Source: Aureimonas sp. SK2 (lineage in GTDB: Bacteria; Pseudomonadota; Alphaproteobacteria; Rhizobiales; Rhizobiaceae). From it: a DNA stretch of 64,000 nt. The notes below the pieces were generated by a model that did not search any database, had not been told where the DNA came from, and saw only the letters and a list, made by a program, of their open reading frames with translations. Location: the NCBI RefSeq assembly GCF_029813115.1, contig NZ_JAPZDS010000002.1, positions 248,001-312,000 of the forward strand. Reading direction: 5' to 3'. Of this stretch, positions 1 to 11,026 are shown in pieces. Position numbers and translations under genes: made by a program. The stretch's first letter is position 1. Each line of letters begins with the position of its first letter.

Positions 1-160
1 AGTGGAAATACTGGCCCTCGTGGTCGCGCCCACGCGGGGCCTTGTGCGAGCCCGGCTCCTCGCAGCCTTCCCACATGCAGACGGGCGCGCGCTCCGGCTC
101 CGGCCCCGAGCGGGCGGGGCGGACGCGGATCTTGTCGAAGTATTTGGAGTCGAGCTTCAT
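1..160 (-). CDS. DnaJ-like (J-domain family) protein, N-terminal part only
   Basis: The reading frame runs leftward off the window edge, so only the first 53 codons are visible. It starts MKLDSKYFDKIRVRP and then has a short Cys/His-containing stretch (CMWEGCEEPGSHKAP). From memory this matches the N-terminus of a rhizobial family annotated as J-domain co-chaperone, whose J domain lies near the C-terminus and would be outside the window. It is divergent from bolA with about 135 bp between the starts, a neighbourhood I recall as common in Hyphomicrobiales. The J domain itself is not visible, so the assignment rests on the N-terminal signature and context. A different small zinc-binding protein cannot be excluded. 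Confidence 0.6.
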   Translation of the reverse strand, partial: MKLDSKYFDKIRVRPARSGPEPERAPVCMWEGCEEPGSHKAPRGRDHEGQYFH

Positions 161-295
161 CAGACTGCGATTATGGGGGCCGGGCCCGTTGCGAACAAGA
201 ATTGACAGAACGGAAAACCCGCCCAAAACGGAGAGCCGGCGACGCGCCCAAACCGGCGCGGGGCGCGAGGGTTCACAGACGGACGGGGCGACATC

Positions 296-598
296 ATGAC
301 CAAGGCGGCCGAGATCGAGGCGAAGCTGACGCGAGGCTTGGTTCCCGAGCGTCTGGAGGTGGTCAACGAGAGCCATCTCCATGCCGGCCACCACCACGAG
401 GGCAGCGGCCATCACGGCGCCTTCGACGGAACCGGCGAGACGCATTTCCGGGTGCGCGTCGTCTCGGCGGCCTTTGCCGGCAAGAGCCGGCTCGATCGCC
501 ACCGCGCGGTCAACGCGCTCCTGGCCGAGGAACTGGCGACCGGCGTCCACGCGCTGGCCATCGAGGCCGCCGCGCCCGGCGAGCCGACGCGGTTCTGA
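296..598 (+). CDS. bolA: BolA family protein
   Basis: A 100-residue protein with the BolA/IbaG fold pattern. An N-terminal helix (AAEIEAKLTRGLVPERLEVV) leads into a His-rich stretch around residues 25-40 (HLHAGHHHEGSGHHG), then FRVRVVSAAFAGKSRLDRHRAV, the conserved nucleic-acid or Fe-S-facing segment, and a closing helix. BolA proteins act with monothiol glutaredoxins in iron-sulphur cluster handling and affect cell shape and stress responses. The surplus of histidines before the core could bind metal, which is inference. The next gene begins 4 nt after the stop, so the two are probably co-transcribed. Confidence 0.9.
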   Translation: MTKAAEIEAKLTRGLVPERLEVVNESHLHAGHHHEGSGHHGAFDGTGETHFRVRVVSAAFAGKSRLDRHRAVNALLAEELATGVHALAIEAAAPGEPTRF

Positions 599-602
599 CC
601 CC

Positions 603-1307
603 GTGCGCCGCCGCGTGCGTCGCCGCGCGCGGGCGCGGATCGCCGTGGGGCTCCTGTTCGCCTCCGCCCTGTCCTTCACGGCCGGGCTGACGGACGCGAT
701 CGGCTTCCTCCTCGCCGGCGACTTCGTCTCCTTCATGAGCGGCAACACGACGCGCCTCGGCATCGCGGCCGGCTCGGGCGACCTCGCGCGCGCCGGCCAT
801 CTCCTGGCGCTCCTTCTCGCCTTCGTCTGCGGCAACGCGCTTGGCGTCCTCCTGATGCGCGCCGCGCGCGGCAGCCAGCCGGTGCTGCTCGCCGCGGTCT
901 GTGCGCTCACCGGCCTGTCGGCGGCCTTGGGCCAGGGCGGGCCGGCGATCGTCCTCCTGGTCCTGGCCATGGGCGCGATCAACGGGACGCTGGAGGAGGT
1001 GGGGGGCCAGGCGCTCGGCCTCACCTACGTCACGGGCGCCCTGTCGCGCTTCGGGCGCGGGCTCGGCCGGCTGATCCTCGGCGAAGCCTCGCCCGGCTGG
1101 TGGGTGCAGTGCGTGCCCTGGCTCGGCATGGCGGCCGGCGCGACGAGCGGCGGCGCGCTGGTGGGCGCCTTCGGCCATGGGGCGATCCTCGCCTCGACCC
1201 TCGCCTGCGCCCTTCTGGCCGTCCTGGCGCTCGCGATCCCCGACCGTTGGCGCCGGACCTATCTCGCGCGCCGACCGTACCGGCGGGCGACCAAAGCCGC
1301 GGCCTAG
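603..1307 (+). CDS. YoaK/DUF1275 family membrane protein
   Basis: A 234-residue, very hydrophobic protein read from a GTG at 603, four bases after bolA. It has about six predicted membrane segments and a small basic N-terminus (VRRRVRRRARARI). The N-terminal motif FTAGLTDAIGF and the SGNTTRLGI turn are typical of DUF1275 (YoaK) proteins, inner-membrane proteins of unknown function. The open frame extends upstream to 381, but that part overlaps bolA in another frame and looks like shadow. Its stop codon shares the palindrome CTAG (1304-1307) with the stop of convergent aroB. No transport substrate can be inferred. Confidence 0.8.
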   Translation: MRRRVRRRARARIAVGLLFASALSFTAGLTDAIGFLLAGDFVSFMSGNTTRLGIAAGSGDLARAGHLLALLLAFVCGNALGVLLMRAARGSQPVLLAAVCALTGLSAALGQGGPAIVLLVLAMGAINGTLEEVGGQALGLTYVTGALSRFGRGLGRLILGEASPGWWVQCVPWLGMAAGATSGGALVGAFGHGAILASTLACALLAVLALAIPDRWRRTYLARRPYRRATKAAA

Positions 1308-2431
1308 GCCGAGAGTTCGTCCGTCAGGAAGCCGCGCAAGGCGTCGGGCGAGACGTCGCGCGCGACGAAGGCCTGGCCGAGCCCGCGCGTTAGGATGAAG
1401 GTCAGGCTCCCGCGCGACACCTTCTTGTCCTGGGCGATCCTGTCCATCAGCGCGTCCAGCGTGAAGCCCTCGCCGGGAACTTCCTGGATGCGCGTCGGCA
1501 GGCCCGCTGCCTTGAGATGCGCCTCGGCGCGGCCGGCATCCTGGCCGGGGCAGAGCCCCAGCTTCACCGAGAAGCGATGCGCCAGCGCCATGCCGATCGA
1601 GACGCCTTCGCCATGGACGAGGCGGGCGGGGTCGTAGCGGGCGACCGATTCCAGCGCGTGGCCGAACGTATGGCCGAGGTTCAGGAGCGCCCGGTCGCCG
1701 TCCTCGCGCTCGTCGCCGGCGACGACGGCCGCCTTGGCGCGGCAGCTCTCGGCCACCGCCTCGACCCGCGCCGGGCCGCCGGCGAAGATCGCCGCCCGGT
1801 TCGCCTCCAGCCACGCGAAGAAGTCCGGCCGGTCGATCAGGCCGTATTTCACGACCTCGGCGTAGCCGGCGCGGAACTCGCGCTCCGACAGGGTGTCGAG
1901 GACGTCCGTGTCGGCGAGGACCAGCGCCGGCTGGTGGAACACGCCGACGAGGTTCTTGCCGCGGGGGGAATTGATGCCCGTCTTGCCGCCGACGGAACTA
2001 TCGACCTGCGCCAGCAAGGAGGTCGGCACCTGCACGAAGCGCATGCCGCGCCGCGCGATGCCGGCGGCGAACCCGGAAAGATCGCCGATCACGCCGCCGC
2101 CGAGCGCCACCACCGCGTCGCCGCGCTCCAGGCGTTCTTCGAGGATGCGGTCCACGACCGCGATCAGGTGGTCGAAGGATTTCGTCGTCTCGCCGGGCGG
2201 CAGCGTCAGGAGCGAGGTATCGACGCCGGCCGCCGCCAGCGAGGCGAGGAGGCGGTCGGCATGGAGCCCGGCCACCGTCTCGTCGGAGACGACGAGGACG
2301 CGCGCCTTCGGCAGGGCGGCGGCGATGTGCCGCCCGGCGGCCTCGATCAGGCCCGGCCCGATCAGGATATCGTAGCTGCGCGAACCGAGATCCACGCGCA
2401 CGGACTGGTGGGGAGTGTGCGTCTCGGTCAT
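1304..2431 (-). CDS. aroB: 3-dehydroquinate synthase
   Basis: A 375-residue AroB, converting DAHP to 3-dehydroquinate with NAD and a divalent metal in the shikimate pathway. Visible hallmarks are the NAD-binding GGGVIGD, the substrate-site run [19 protein letters not shown], and the metal ligands in [11 protein letters not shown] and [11 protein letters not shown]. Length is normal. Its ATG overlaps the aroK stop in an ATGA, so it is the second gene of an aroK-aroB operon with translational coupling. Converging YoaK ends inside the same stop palindrome, leaving no room for an intergenic terminator. Confidence 0.97.
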   Translation of the reverse strand: MTETHTPHQSVRVDLGSRSYDILIGPGLIEAAGRHIAAALPKARVLVVSDETVAGLHADRLLASLAAAGVDTSLLTLPPGETTKSFDHLIAVVDRILEERLERGDAVVALGGGVIGDLSGFAAGIARRGMRFVQVPTSLLAQVDSSVGGKTGINSPRGKNLVGVFHQPALVLADTDVLDTLSEREFRAGYAEVVKYGLIDRPDFFAWLEANRAAIFAGGPARVEAVAESCRAKAAVVAGDEREDGDRALLNLGHTFGHALESVARYDPARLVHGEGVSIGMALAHRFSVKLGLCPGQDAGRAEAHLKAAGLPTRIQEVPGEGFTLDALMDRIAQDKKVSRGSLTFILTRGLGQAFVARDVSPDALRGFLTDELSA

Positions 2432-3012
2432 CCTTGCGCCTTGAACAGGGGATGGCGTTCGAGCTGGTCGAGGATCTCCTTGGCCACCGCCTCGCGCTTC
2501 ACGTTGCGCGTCTGCACGTGCAAGTCGGCCTCGGCATAGACGGGATAGCGCACGTCCATCAGGGCCTTCAGCGTCGCGCGCGGATCGGGCGTCTGGAGCA
2601 GCGGGCGCGTCGGCTTCTTGGAGACGCGCTCCATCAGGACGTCGAGCTCGGCCTTCAGCCAGACCGTGACGGCGCGCTCGGCCAGGAGCTTGCGCGTGCC
2701 GGCGTTCATGAAGGCGCCGCCGCCGGTGGCGATGACGCGGGGGCCGTCGTCCAGAAGGCGCGCGACGACGCGGGCCTCCAACGCGCGGAACTCGGCCTCG
2801 CCATAGGTGGCGAAGAGGTCCGCGATCGTCATCCGCGAGGCGTCCTCGATCTCGTGGTCCGTGTCGACGAAGGGCAGGTCGAGCATCTGGGCGAGCTTGC
2901 GCCCGACCGTGGTCTTGCCGGCGCCCATCAGCCCGACGAGCACGACGGGCCGCAGGGCGGCGCTCGGCACGGACGGGGAGGGGACGGGCATGGCCCCGGA
3001 GGTCTCGATCAT
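2428..3012 (-). CDS. aroK: Shikimate kinase
   Basis: A 194-residue P-loop kinase that phosphorylates shikimate at O3. It shows Walker [12 protein letters not shown], the substrate Asp in VDTDHEIE, the shikimate-binding GGGAF, and the lid region around KKPTRPLL. The chosen ATG at 3012 (MIETSGAM) sits about 20 residues before the first beta strand. An alternative ATG at 2991 (MPVPSPS) would also give a full kinase, and neither has a strong Shine-Dalgarno. The frame stays open upstream to 3144 but without family similarity. aroB follows with a 4-nt overlap. Confidence 0.95.
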   Translation of the reverse strand: MIETSGAMPVPSPSVPSAALRPVVLVGLMGAGKTTVGRKLAQMLDLPFVDTDHEIEDASRMTIADLFATYGEAEFRALEARVVARLLDDGPRVIATGGGAFMNAGTRKLLAERAVTVWLKAELDVLMERVSKKPTRPLLQTPDPRATLKALMDVRYPVYAEADLHVQTRNVKREAVAKEILDQLERHPLFKAQG

Positions 3013-3208
3013 CGGCTCGGGCGGCAAGAAGGGGCACAATCGGCCCGCGTGAGACCAGAAAAGCCCTGTGCCGTCAAGCGAGACTCCCGGCGTACGGCTG
3101 CCCCGGCCCCGCCTCGTTCGCCCTCCATTGAGGCATGCGGGCACTGTCGCTCGCCCGCCTCAGCCTCTAGTGTCCGCCCCGTCCATCGATCGAAAGCCGT
3201 GCCGCCCG

Positions 3209-3391
3209 ATGCCCACCCTGACGCGCCTCCTGACCATTCTCGCGCTGTTCGTCGGCGCGGTCTACGCGACGATGGCGGCGCTGGTGGCCTTCGTGGAGCC
3301 GGTGCCCGTGCCGGCCACGGTGAAGGTTCCGATCCCGGCCCTGCAGCCGGCTCCCGTCGCGCCCAACACGCAGACGGGCGTCGCCCCATGA
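3209..3391 (+). CDS. Small single-pass membrane protein upstream of xerD
   Basis: A 60-residue protein starting MPTLTRLLTILALFVGAVY, with one membrane helix at about residues 5-32, followed by a Pro/Val-rich tail (VEPVPVPATVKVPIPALQ). Its stop overlaps the xerD ATG as ATGA, which supports real translation and coupling to xerD. I recall similar tiny proteins, with a helix followed by VEP...VPIP, in front of xerD in other Hyphomicrobiales. No function is known. The same frame is open upstream to 3068, but that part is low-complexity Pro/Arg and is probably not translated. Confidence 0.65.
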   Translation: MPTLTRLLTILALFVGAVYATMAALVAFVEPVPVPATVKVPIPALQPAPVAPNTQTGVAP

Positions 3392-4323
3392 GTCGGGACG
3401 ACGCCTCCATCGACGCCTTCCTGGAGATGATGGCGGTGGAGCGGGGCGCCTCCGCCAACACGCTCGACGCCTATCGCCGCGACCTCGGCCACGCGCGCGG
3501 CGCGCTGAAGGCGGCCGGCTCCTCGCTTTCGGCGGCCACCACCGAAGCCGTCCGGGCCTATATGGCCGATCTCGACGCGACGGGGTTCGCCGCCTCCTCG
3601 CGCCAGCGGCGCCTGTCGTCACTGCGCCAGTTCTTCAAGTTCCTTTACGCCGAGGGGATGCGGCCGGACGATCCGACCTCGCCGATCGAAGGGTCGCGCA
3701 AGCAGCGGGCGATACCCAAGATCCTGTCGGAGGCCGAGGTCGACCGGCTGATCGGCGAGGCGGAGGCCTCGGCCGGGAATCCGGAGCTGCGGGGCGCGCC
3801 GCTCGCGCGGGCGCGCCGGATGCATGCGCTGGTCGAGATCCTCTACGCGACGGGCCTGCGCGTGTCCGAGCTGGTCTCCCTGCCACGCTCGGTGCTGCGC
3901 TCGCGCGGGCGCCTGATCGTGGTGCGGGGCAAGGGCGACAAGGAGCGCATGGTGCCGATCGGCGAGCGTGCGCGCGACGCGATGGACTTGCTTGCCGCCT
4001 CGCTCAAGGACCTGGCCGGCCCGAGCGACGCCTGGCTCTTCCCGGCGCTTTCGGAAAGCGGCCACATGACTCGCCAGGCCTTCGCCCGCGACCTGAAGGA
4101 TCTGGCGATCCGGGCGGGTATTCCCCCGTCGCGGGTGAGCCCGCATGTCCTGCGCCACGCGTTTGCCAGCCACCTCCTCCAGAACGGTGCCGACCTTCGC
4201 GTCGTGCAGGAGCTCCTCGGCCACGCCGACATCGGCACCACGCAGATCTACACCCATGTCCTGGAGGAACGGCTCCTGGCTCTGGTCACCGATCACCATC
4301 CCCTGTCGGGCGGCGCCGACTGA
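3388..4323 (+). CDS. xerD: Tyrosine recombinase XerD
   Basis: A 311-residue site-specific recombinase that resolves chromosome dimers at dif with XerC and FtsK. An N-terminal SAM-like core-binding domain (residues 1-95, IDAFLEMMAVERGASANTL) precedes the catalytic domain. There the first Arg lies in ATGLRVSELVSL, His-x-x-Arg in HVLRHAFASHLL, the second His in LLGHADIGTTQIY, and the nucleophile is Tyr288. Length and motif spacing are normal for XerC/D. XerD rather than XerC is favoured by its position upstream of accA. No att site or mobile element surrounds it, so it is a housekeeping recombinase. Confidence 0.92.
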   Translation: MSRDDASIDAFLEMMAVERGASANTLDAYRRDLGHARGALKAAGSSLSAATTEAVRAYMADLDATGFAASSRQRRLSSLRQFFKFLYAEGMRPDDPTSPIEGSRKQRAIPKILSEAEVDRLIGEAEASAGNPELRGAPLARARRMHALVEILYATGLRVSELVSLPRSVLRSRGRLIVVRGKGDKERMVPIGERARDAMDLLAASLKDLAGPSDAWLFPALSESGHMTRQAFARDLKDLAIRAGIPPSRVSPHVLRHAFASHLLQNGADLRVVQELLGHADIGTTQIYTHVLEERLLALVTDHHPLSGGAD

Positions 4324-4338
4324 GATGCCGCGCTTCCG

Positions 4339-4385
4339 GACATTCGCCCGCCTTTCTTGACATTCGCAAGGCGGATCGCCAGTTT
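4339..4385 (+). promoter_or_regulatory. Possible accA promoter with a 9-bp direct repeat
   Basis: TTGACA at 4357-4362 with CAGTTT 17 bp downstream is a plausible sigma-70-type pair, although the -10 is weak. The 9-mer GACATTCGC occurs at 4339-4347 and 4359-4367, exactly 20 bp apart, or about two helical turns. The second copy overlaps the -35. This looks like a tandem operator for a regulator of accA. The remaining sequence to the accA start (4505) contains only GC-rich inverted repeats without a T-tract. Confidence 0.3.
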
Positions 4386-4505
4386 GCGCGCCGACGCGAA
4401 CCCCAAGGTTCGGCGTGCGGCCGAGCCAGCCGGCCGGCCGTTCGGGCCGGCGGGCGCAAGGCGCCGCCTCCCGAACCGCCACAGGACGGCGCAAGGCCCG
4501 GCTGG

Positions 4506-5465
4506 ATGCACAACTATCTCGACTTCGAAAAGCCCGTCGCCGATCTCGACAGCCAGATCATCGAACTCAAGAAGATCGGCGACACCGAGGGGCGCATCGA
4601 CGTCTCGGAGGACATCCAGCGCCTGGAGACCCGCTCCGCGGAAGCGCTGGCCGACCTCTACCGCAAGCTGACGCCTTGGCAGAAGACGCAGGTCGCCCGC
4701 CACCCCGACCGTCCGCACTGCGTGGACTACCTGTCCGCCCTCGTCACCGACTTCACGCCGCTCGCGGGCGACCGCTACTTCGCCGAGGACCATGCGATCA
4801 TCGCCGGCTTCGGGCGCTTCAAGGGGCGGCCGGTCGCGGTGATCGGGCAGGAGAAGGGGTCCGACACCCAGACCCGGCTCAAGCACAATTTCGGCATGGC
4901 GCGCCCCGAAGGCTACCGCAAGGCCGTGCGCATCATGGAGATGGCCGAGCGCTTCGCGCTGCCCGTGGTGACGCTGGTGGATACGGCCGGCGCCTATCCC
5001 GGCATCGGCGCTGAGGAGCGCGGCCAGGCCGAGGCCATCGCCCGCTCGACGCAGGTCTGCCTCGGCCTGTCGGTGCCGCTGGTCTCCCTGATCATCGGCG
5101 AGGGGGGCTCGGGCGGCGCCATCGCGATCGCGGCGGCCAACCGCGTCCTGATGATGGAGCACGCGATCTATTCGGTGATCTCGCCGGAAGCGGGCGCCTC
5201 CATCCTGTGGCGCGATTCGAGCCGCGCCAAGGACGTCGCCCAGGCGATGAAGATCACCGCGCAGGACCTGAAGGGATTCGGCGTGATCGACGAGATCGTG
5301 CCCGAGCCGACGGGCGGCGCTCATCGCGGGCGCGAGCGGGCGATCGAGACGGCGGGCGAGCGGATCGAGGCGGCGCTCGACGAACTCTCCGCCCTGTCCG
5401 GCGACGAACTGAAGCGCCAGCGCCGCGAGAAGTTCCTCTCCATCGGGCGCGATCTCAAGGTCTGA
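4506..5465 (+). CDS. accA: Acetyl-CoA carboxylase carboxyltransferase, alpha subunit
   Basis: A 319-residue AccA, the alpha half of the carboxyltransferase that moves the carboxyl group from carboxybiotin to acetyl-CoA, the first step of fatty acid synthesis. It starts MHNYLDFEKPVADLDSQI, the standard N-terminus, and has the crotonase-like core with VDTAGAYPGIGAEERGQAEA and IGEGGSGGAIAIA, where the oxyanion-hole glycines lie. Length matches the family. It is transcribed in the direction of xerD across a 182-bp gap. The partner accD is not in the window. Confidence 0.97.
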   Translation: MHNYLDFEKPVADLDSQIIELKKIGDTEGRIDVSEDIQRLETRSAEALADLYRKLTPWQKTQVARHPDRPHCVDYLSALVTDFTPLAGDRYFAEDHAIIAGFGRFKGRPVAVIGQEKGSDTQTRLKHNFGMARPEGYRKAVRIMEMAERFALPVVTLVDTAGAYPGIGAEERGQAEAIARSTQVCLGLSVPLVSLIIGEGGSGGAIAIAAANRVLMMEHAIYSVISPEAGASILWRDSSRAKDVAQAMKITAQDLKGFGVIDEIVPEPTGGAHRGRERAIETAGERIEAALDELSALSGDELKRQRREKFLSIGRDLKV

Positions 5466-5731
5466 ATCCGTCCGATCCGGAGCCGTCACGCGAGCTTTGC
5501 CTTCAAACGGTCTTCGATCGGCGATATGGAAGCCTCGGCGGGTCTCTTCGAGGCCTTGCCGGAGGGGAAAGAATTTTCGGACATTTCCCGCCCGGTCGTT
5601 AATCTTCCGGTAACCGTCCCGGTCCGAAAAGAGGGGTACCGTCCCGACCTGCGCCTTGCGGGTCCGGGCGCGAAGGGATCGGTTCGAGGGCCGGGCAGCA
5701 GACCTGCCGGTCCGCATCGTGGGGATCTGGA

Positions 5732-6766
5732 ATGACGGCACGACGTCTTGGGACGATGGCGTTTCTGGCGCTCGGTCTCATGGCCCTGTCGGGGTGCCAG
5801 CAGGACGACGTCTTCGCGGACCTCGTCGGCCCCAACGCCCCGCTGCCGCCCGCGCTCATGAAGGTCATCCGGTCCAAGGACATGGGCGAGAACTCGCCCA
5901 TCCTGGTGCGCATCTACAAGGAGGAGTCGGAGCTCGAGGTCTGGAAGCAGACGACCGACGGCAGTTTCGCGCTCCTCAAGACCTATCCGATCTGCGCCTG
6001 GTCCGGCCAGCTCGGCCCCAAGCGCAAGGAGGGCGACCGCCAGGCGCCCGAAGGCTTCTACCACCTGACGCCCGGCCAGTTGAACCCGACCTCGAACTAC
6101 CACCTCGCCTTCGACATGGGCTATCCCAACGCCTACGACCGGGCGAACGAGGCCTCCGGCACCCATCTGATGATCCACGGCTCCTGCAACTCGTCGGGTT
6201 GCTACGCCATGGACAACTGGCAGATGGAGGAGCTCTACGCGCTCGCCCGCCACGCCTTCCAGGGCGGCCAGACCTCCATCCAGATCCAGGCGCTGCCCTT
6301 CCGCATGACGCCCCAGAACATGGCGCGGCACCAGAACTCGCCGCATGTCGCCTTCTGGAAGATGCTGAAGGAGGGCACCGACCGTTTCGACCTCACGCAC
6401 AAGCCGGTGGCCGTTGCCGTCTGCGAGAAGCGTTACGTCTTCGACGAGACGCTGACGGACGGGCGCAAGCTCGACGCCAACGGCCAGTGCCCGGCGGTGC
6501 AGACGCCGGCCGAGCTTCTCGCCAAGCGCATGGCCGACGAAGAGCTGCAGAAAAAGATCGCGGCCACCATGGCGCCGGAGGACTTCGCCGTCACCGTGTC
6601 GTCCACCTACAAAACCGGCACGCCGATCTCCGCCGAGGCCTATGCCGCCGAGCAGCACCGCCGCGAGGGCTACGACCGCGACGGCCGGCCGCTCCAGACC
6701 GCGCGCTCCTCGATGTTCAAGAACCTCCTGCAGAAGAAGCCGGCCCTGCCGGGCGGTGCCGACTGA
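5732..6766 (+). CDS. Lipoprotein L,D-transpeptidase (YkuD family)
   Basis: A 344-residue secreted protein. The N-terminus is a lipoprotein signal with lipobox LSGC near residue 22, so it should be anchored in the cell envelope. A YkuD/ErfK catalytic domain follows at about residues 50-240, with the active-site motif HGSCNSSGCYAM, in which Cys157 is the nucleophile. The family makes 3-3 crosslinks in peptidoglycan or ties proteins to it. The long C-terminal part (residues 240-344, rich in Lys/Glu/Ala) is outside the catalytic fold. Ribosome binding is supported by GGGGATCTGGA just before the ATG. A perfect terminator hairpin follows. Confidence 0.85.
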   Translation: MTARRLGTMAFLALGLMALSGCQQDDVFADLVGPNAPLPPALMKVIRSKDMGENSPILVRIYKEESELEVWKQTTDGSFALLKTYPICAWSGQLGPKRKEGDRQAPEGFYHLTPGQLNPTSNYHLAFDMGYPNAYDRANEASGTHLMIHGSCNSSGCYAMDNWQMEELYALARHAFQGGQTSIQIQALPFRMTPQNMARHQNSPHVAFWKMLKEGTDRFDLTHKPVAVAVCEKRYVFDETLTDGRKLDANGQCPAVQTPAELLAKRMADEELQKKIAATMAPEDFAVTVSSTYKTGTPISAEAYAAEQHRREGYDRDGRPLQTARSSMFKNLLQKKPALPGGAD

Positions 6767-6792
6767 TCACCGCGAAGGTCCGTTCAACGTGA

Positions 6793-6824
6793 AAGGGCCG
6801 GTCGCCTCGCGGCGACCGGCCCTT
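6793..6824. terminator. Bidirectional intrinsic terminator (L,D-transpeptidase / secA)
   Basis: A perfect 14-bp stem, AAGGGCCGGTCGCC, with loop TCGC and its complement. It lies between two convergent genes, 26 bp after the transpeptidase stop and 24 bp before the secA stop. The A-rich left foot and pyrimidine-rich right flank allow use from both directions. Confidence 0.85.
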
Positions 6825-6848
6825 CTTGCTTTCCCTCGCGTGCCCGCC

Positions 6849-9581
<2,733 letters not shown>

Positions 9582-9889
9582 CCAAAACGTCCTTCCAGGA
9601 AACGAGATTGTCGCGGGCGCGGGGCGCCTCGCTCGTCCACCGCCGGGGATCGTCGCCGATCCGGCTCAACGCGAGAGGACACGCGGCGGCTGGACTTTCA
9701 GAACGTGGGAGAGATAAGAGGGCCTCCGGAGGAAGTCAACGCCGCCTCCCATGCGCGCGTCCGGCCCTCAAAACACCGCAAAGTCGGCTCTTTGCGATGG
9801 GCGGGAGCGATCCGCGCATCCCCGCCGCCGGGCGACCCGCACCCGGCATGTCGCCCTTGTTTTGTCGTTGACGGGAAGGCTTCCGCTTC
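9582..9889. other. Divergent intergenic region secA / parvulin
   Basis: These 308 bp hold both promoters. I see no credible gene. A small inverted repeat GCAAAG-N6-CTTTGC lies near 9779-9796, and TTGACG close to the parvulin ATG is too near to serve as its -35. No riboswitch or terminator could be recognised. Confidence 0.4.
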
Positions 9890-10870
9890 ATGCTCACTTC
9901 GCTCCGCCTGGCGCTCGCCACCTCCGGTCTCGTGCTTGCCGCGCTGGCCGGCAGCGCCCATGCGCAGGACGCCGCCGCCCCGGCCGCGCCGGCGCCCGCC
10001 GCCGCCCCCGCGCCGGTCGCGCCGGAGACGGTGCTGGTCACGGTCGGCGGCTCGCCGATCACCGAGGGCGACCTCCAGGCCGCCGGCGCCGATCTCGGCA
10101 CCCAGTTCGCCCAGCTGCCGCCCGACCAGCGGCGGCTCGCCACCCTCGCGGCCCTGATCGACATCAAGGCGCTCGCCGCCAAGGGCGAGGCCGAGAAGCT
10201 CGGCGACGATCCCGAGACGGCCCGCCGCATCGCCTTCCTGCGCGAGCGCGCGCTTCACAACGCCTATTTCGAGAAGCACGGCATCGCCGCCATCACCGAC
10301 GCCGAGGTGCGCGCGCGCTACGACAGGGAAGTGGCCGCGATGAAGCCGGTCGAGGAGGTGCACGCCAAGCATATCCTCGTGCCCACCAAGGAAGAGGCCG
10401 AGGCCGCGATCAAGGAACTCGACGGCGGCAAGGACTTCGACGCGCTGGCCGCCGAGAAGTCCACCGGCCCGACCGGCCCGCAGGGCGGCGACCTCGGCTT
10501 CTTCGGCCCCGGCCAGATGGTGCCGGCCTTCGAGACGGCGGCCTATGCGCTCGAGCCCGGTACCTACACCAAGGAGCCGATCCAGACCCAGTTCGGTTGG
10601 CACGTCATCAAGGTCTTGGAGAAGCGCCCGCAGCAGCCGCCGGCCTTCGAGCAGGTGGCCGACCAGGTGCGCCAGGTCGTGATGCGCGAGAAGTATGTCG
10701 AGCTGGTCCAGGCCGCGCGCGGCGAATCCGACGTGACCTACGAGGATCCCGCGCTGAAGGCGCAGGTCGAGACCATGGAAAAGGCCATGTCCGGCGGGGG
10801 CGAGGACCCGGAGGCCGCCGCCGACGCGGCCGAGACCGAGGCCGCGCCGGCCCCGGCTCCCGCCCAGTAA
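9890..10870 (+). CDS. Periplasmic parvulin-type peptidyl-prolyl isomerase
   Basis: A 326-residue protein with a Sec signal peptide cleaved after SAHA (about residue 25), a Pro/Ala linker, a SurA/PrsA-like N-terminal helical part, and a parvulin domain at roughly residues 160-250 (HAKHILV, GGDLGFFGPGQMVPAFE, QFGWHVIKV). It would isomerise X-Pro bonds and chaperone exported or outer-membrane proteins. The C-terminus is an Ala/Pro/Glu-rich tail. Only one parvulin domain is present, unlike E. coli SurA with two. A hairpin with four T residues follows, so it is probably monocistronic. The link with secA across the divergent promoter fits its function. Confidence 0.9.
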   Translation: MLTSLRLALATSGLVLAALAGSAHAQDAAAPAAPAPAAAPAPVAPETVLVTVGGSPITEGDLQAAGADLGTQFAQLPPDQRRLATLAALIDIKALAAKGEAEKLGDDPETARRIAFLRERALHNAYFEKHGIAAITDAEVRARYDREVAAMKPVEEVHAKHILVPTKEEAEAAIKELDGGKDFDALAAEKSTGPTGPQGGDLGFFGPGQMVPAFETAAYALEPGTYTKEPIQTQFGWHVIKVLEKRPQQPPAFEQVADQVRQVVMREKYVELVQAARGESDVTYEDPALKAQVETMEKAMSGGGEDPEAAADAAETEAAPAPAPAQ

Positions 10871-10896
10871 GACCATCGTCCATCGCATCGGGAAAT

Positions 10897-10925
10897 GGGC
10901 GTCGGAGCCGATCCGGCGCCCTTTT
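10897..10925 (+). terminator. Intrinsic terminator after the parvulin gene
   Basis: GGGCGTCGGA and TCCGGCGCCC pair over 10 bp with one G-U, loop GCCGA, followed by TTTT. It lies 27 bp after the stop codon. Confidence 0.75.
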
Positions 10926-11026
10926 CGTGTCGGGCCGCCATCGTCGCGCAAATGTCGCTTGCCGCTCGGGCGCCGGTTGAGGCACAGGGGGAGCGAATCC
11001 GAGACCCCGCCGTGAAGGGCCGCGCC

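Noticed and set aside
5486-5584. A 32-residue minus-strand frame (MSENSFPSGKASKRPAEAS) after accA
   Set aside because: It is short, has no Shine-Dalgarno of note and no family I know. It cannot be excluded, but evidence is too weak for a feature.
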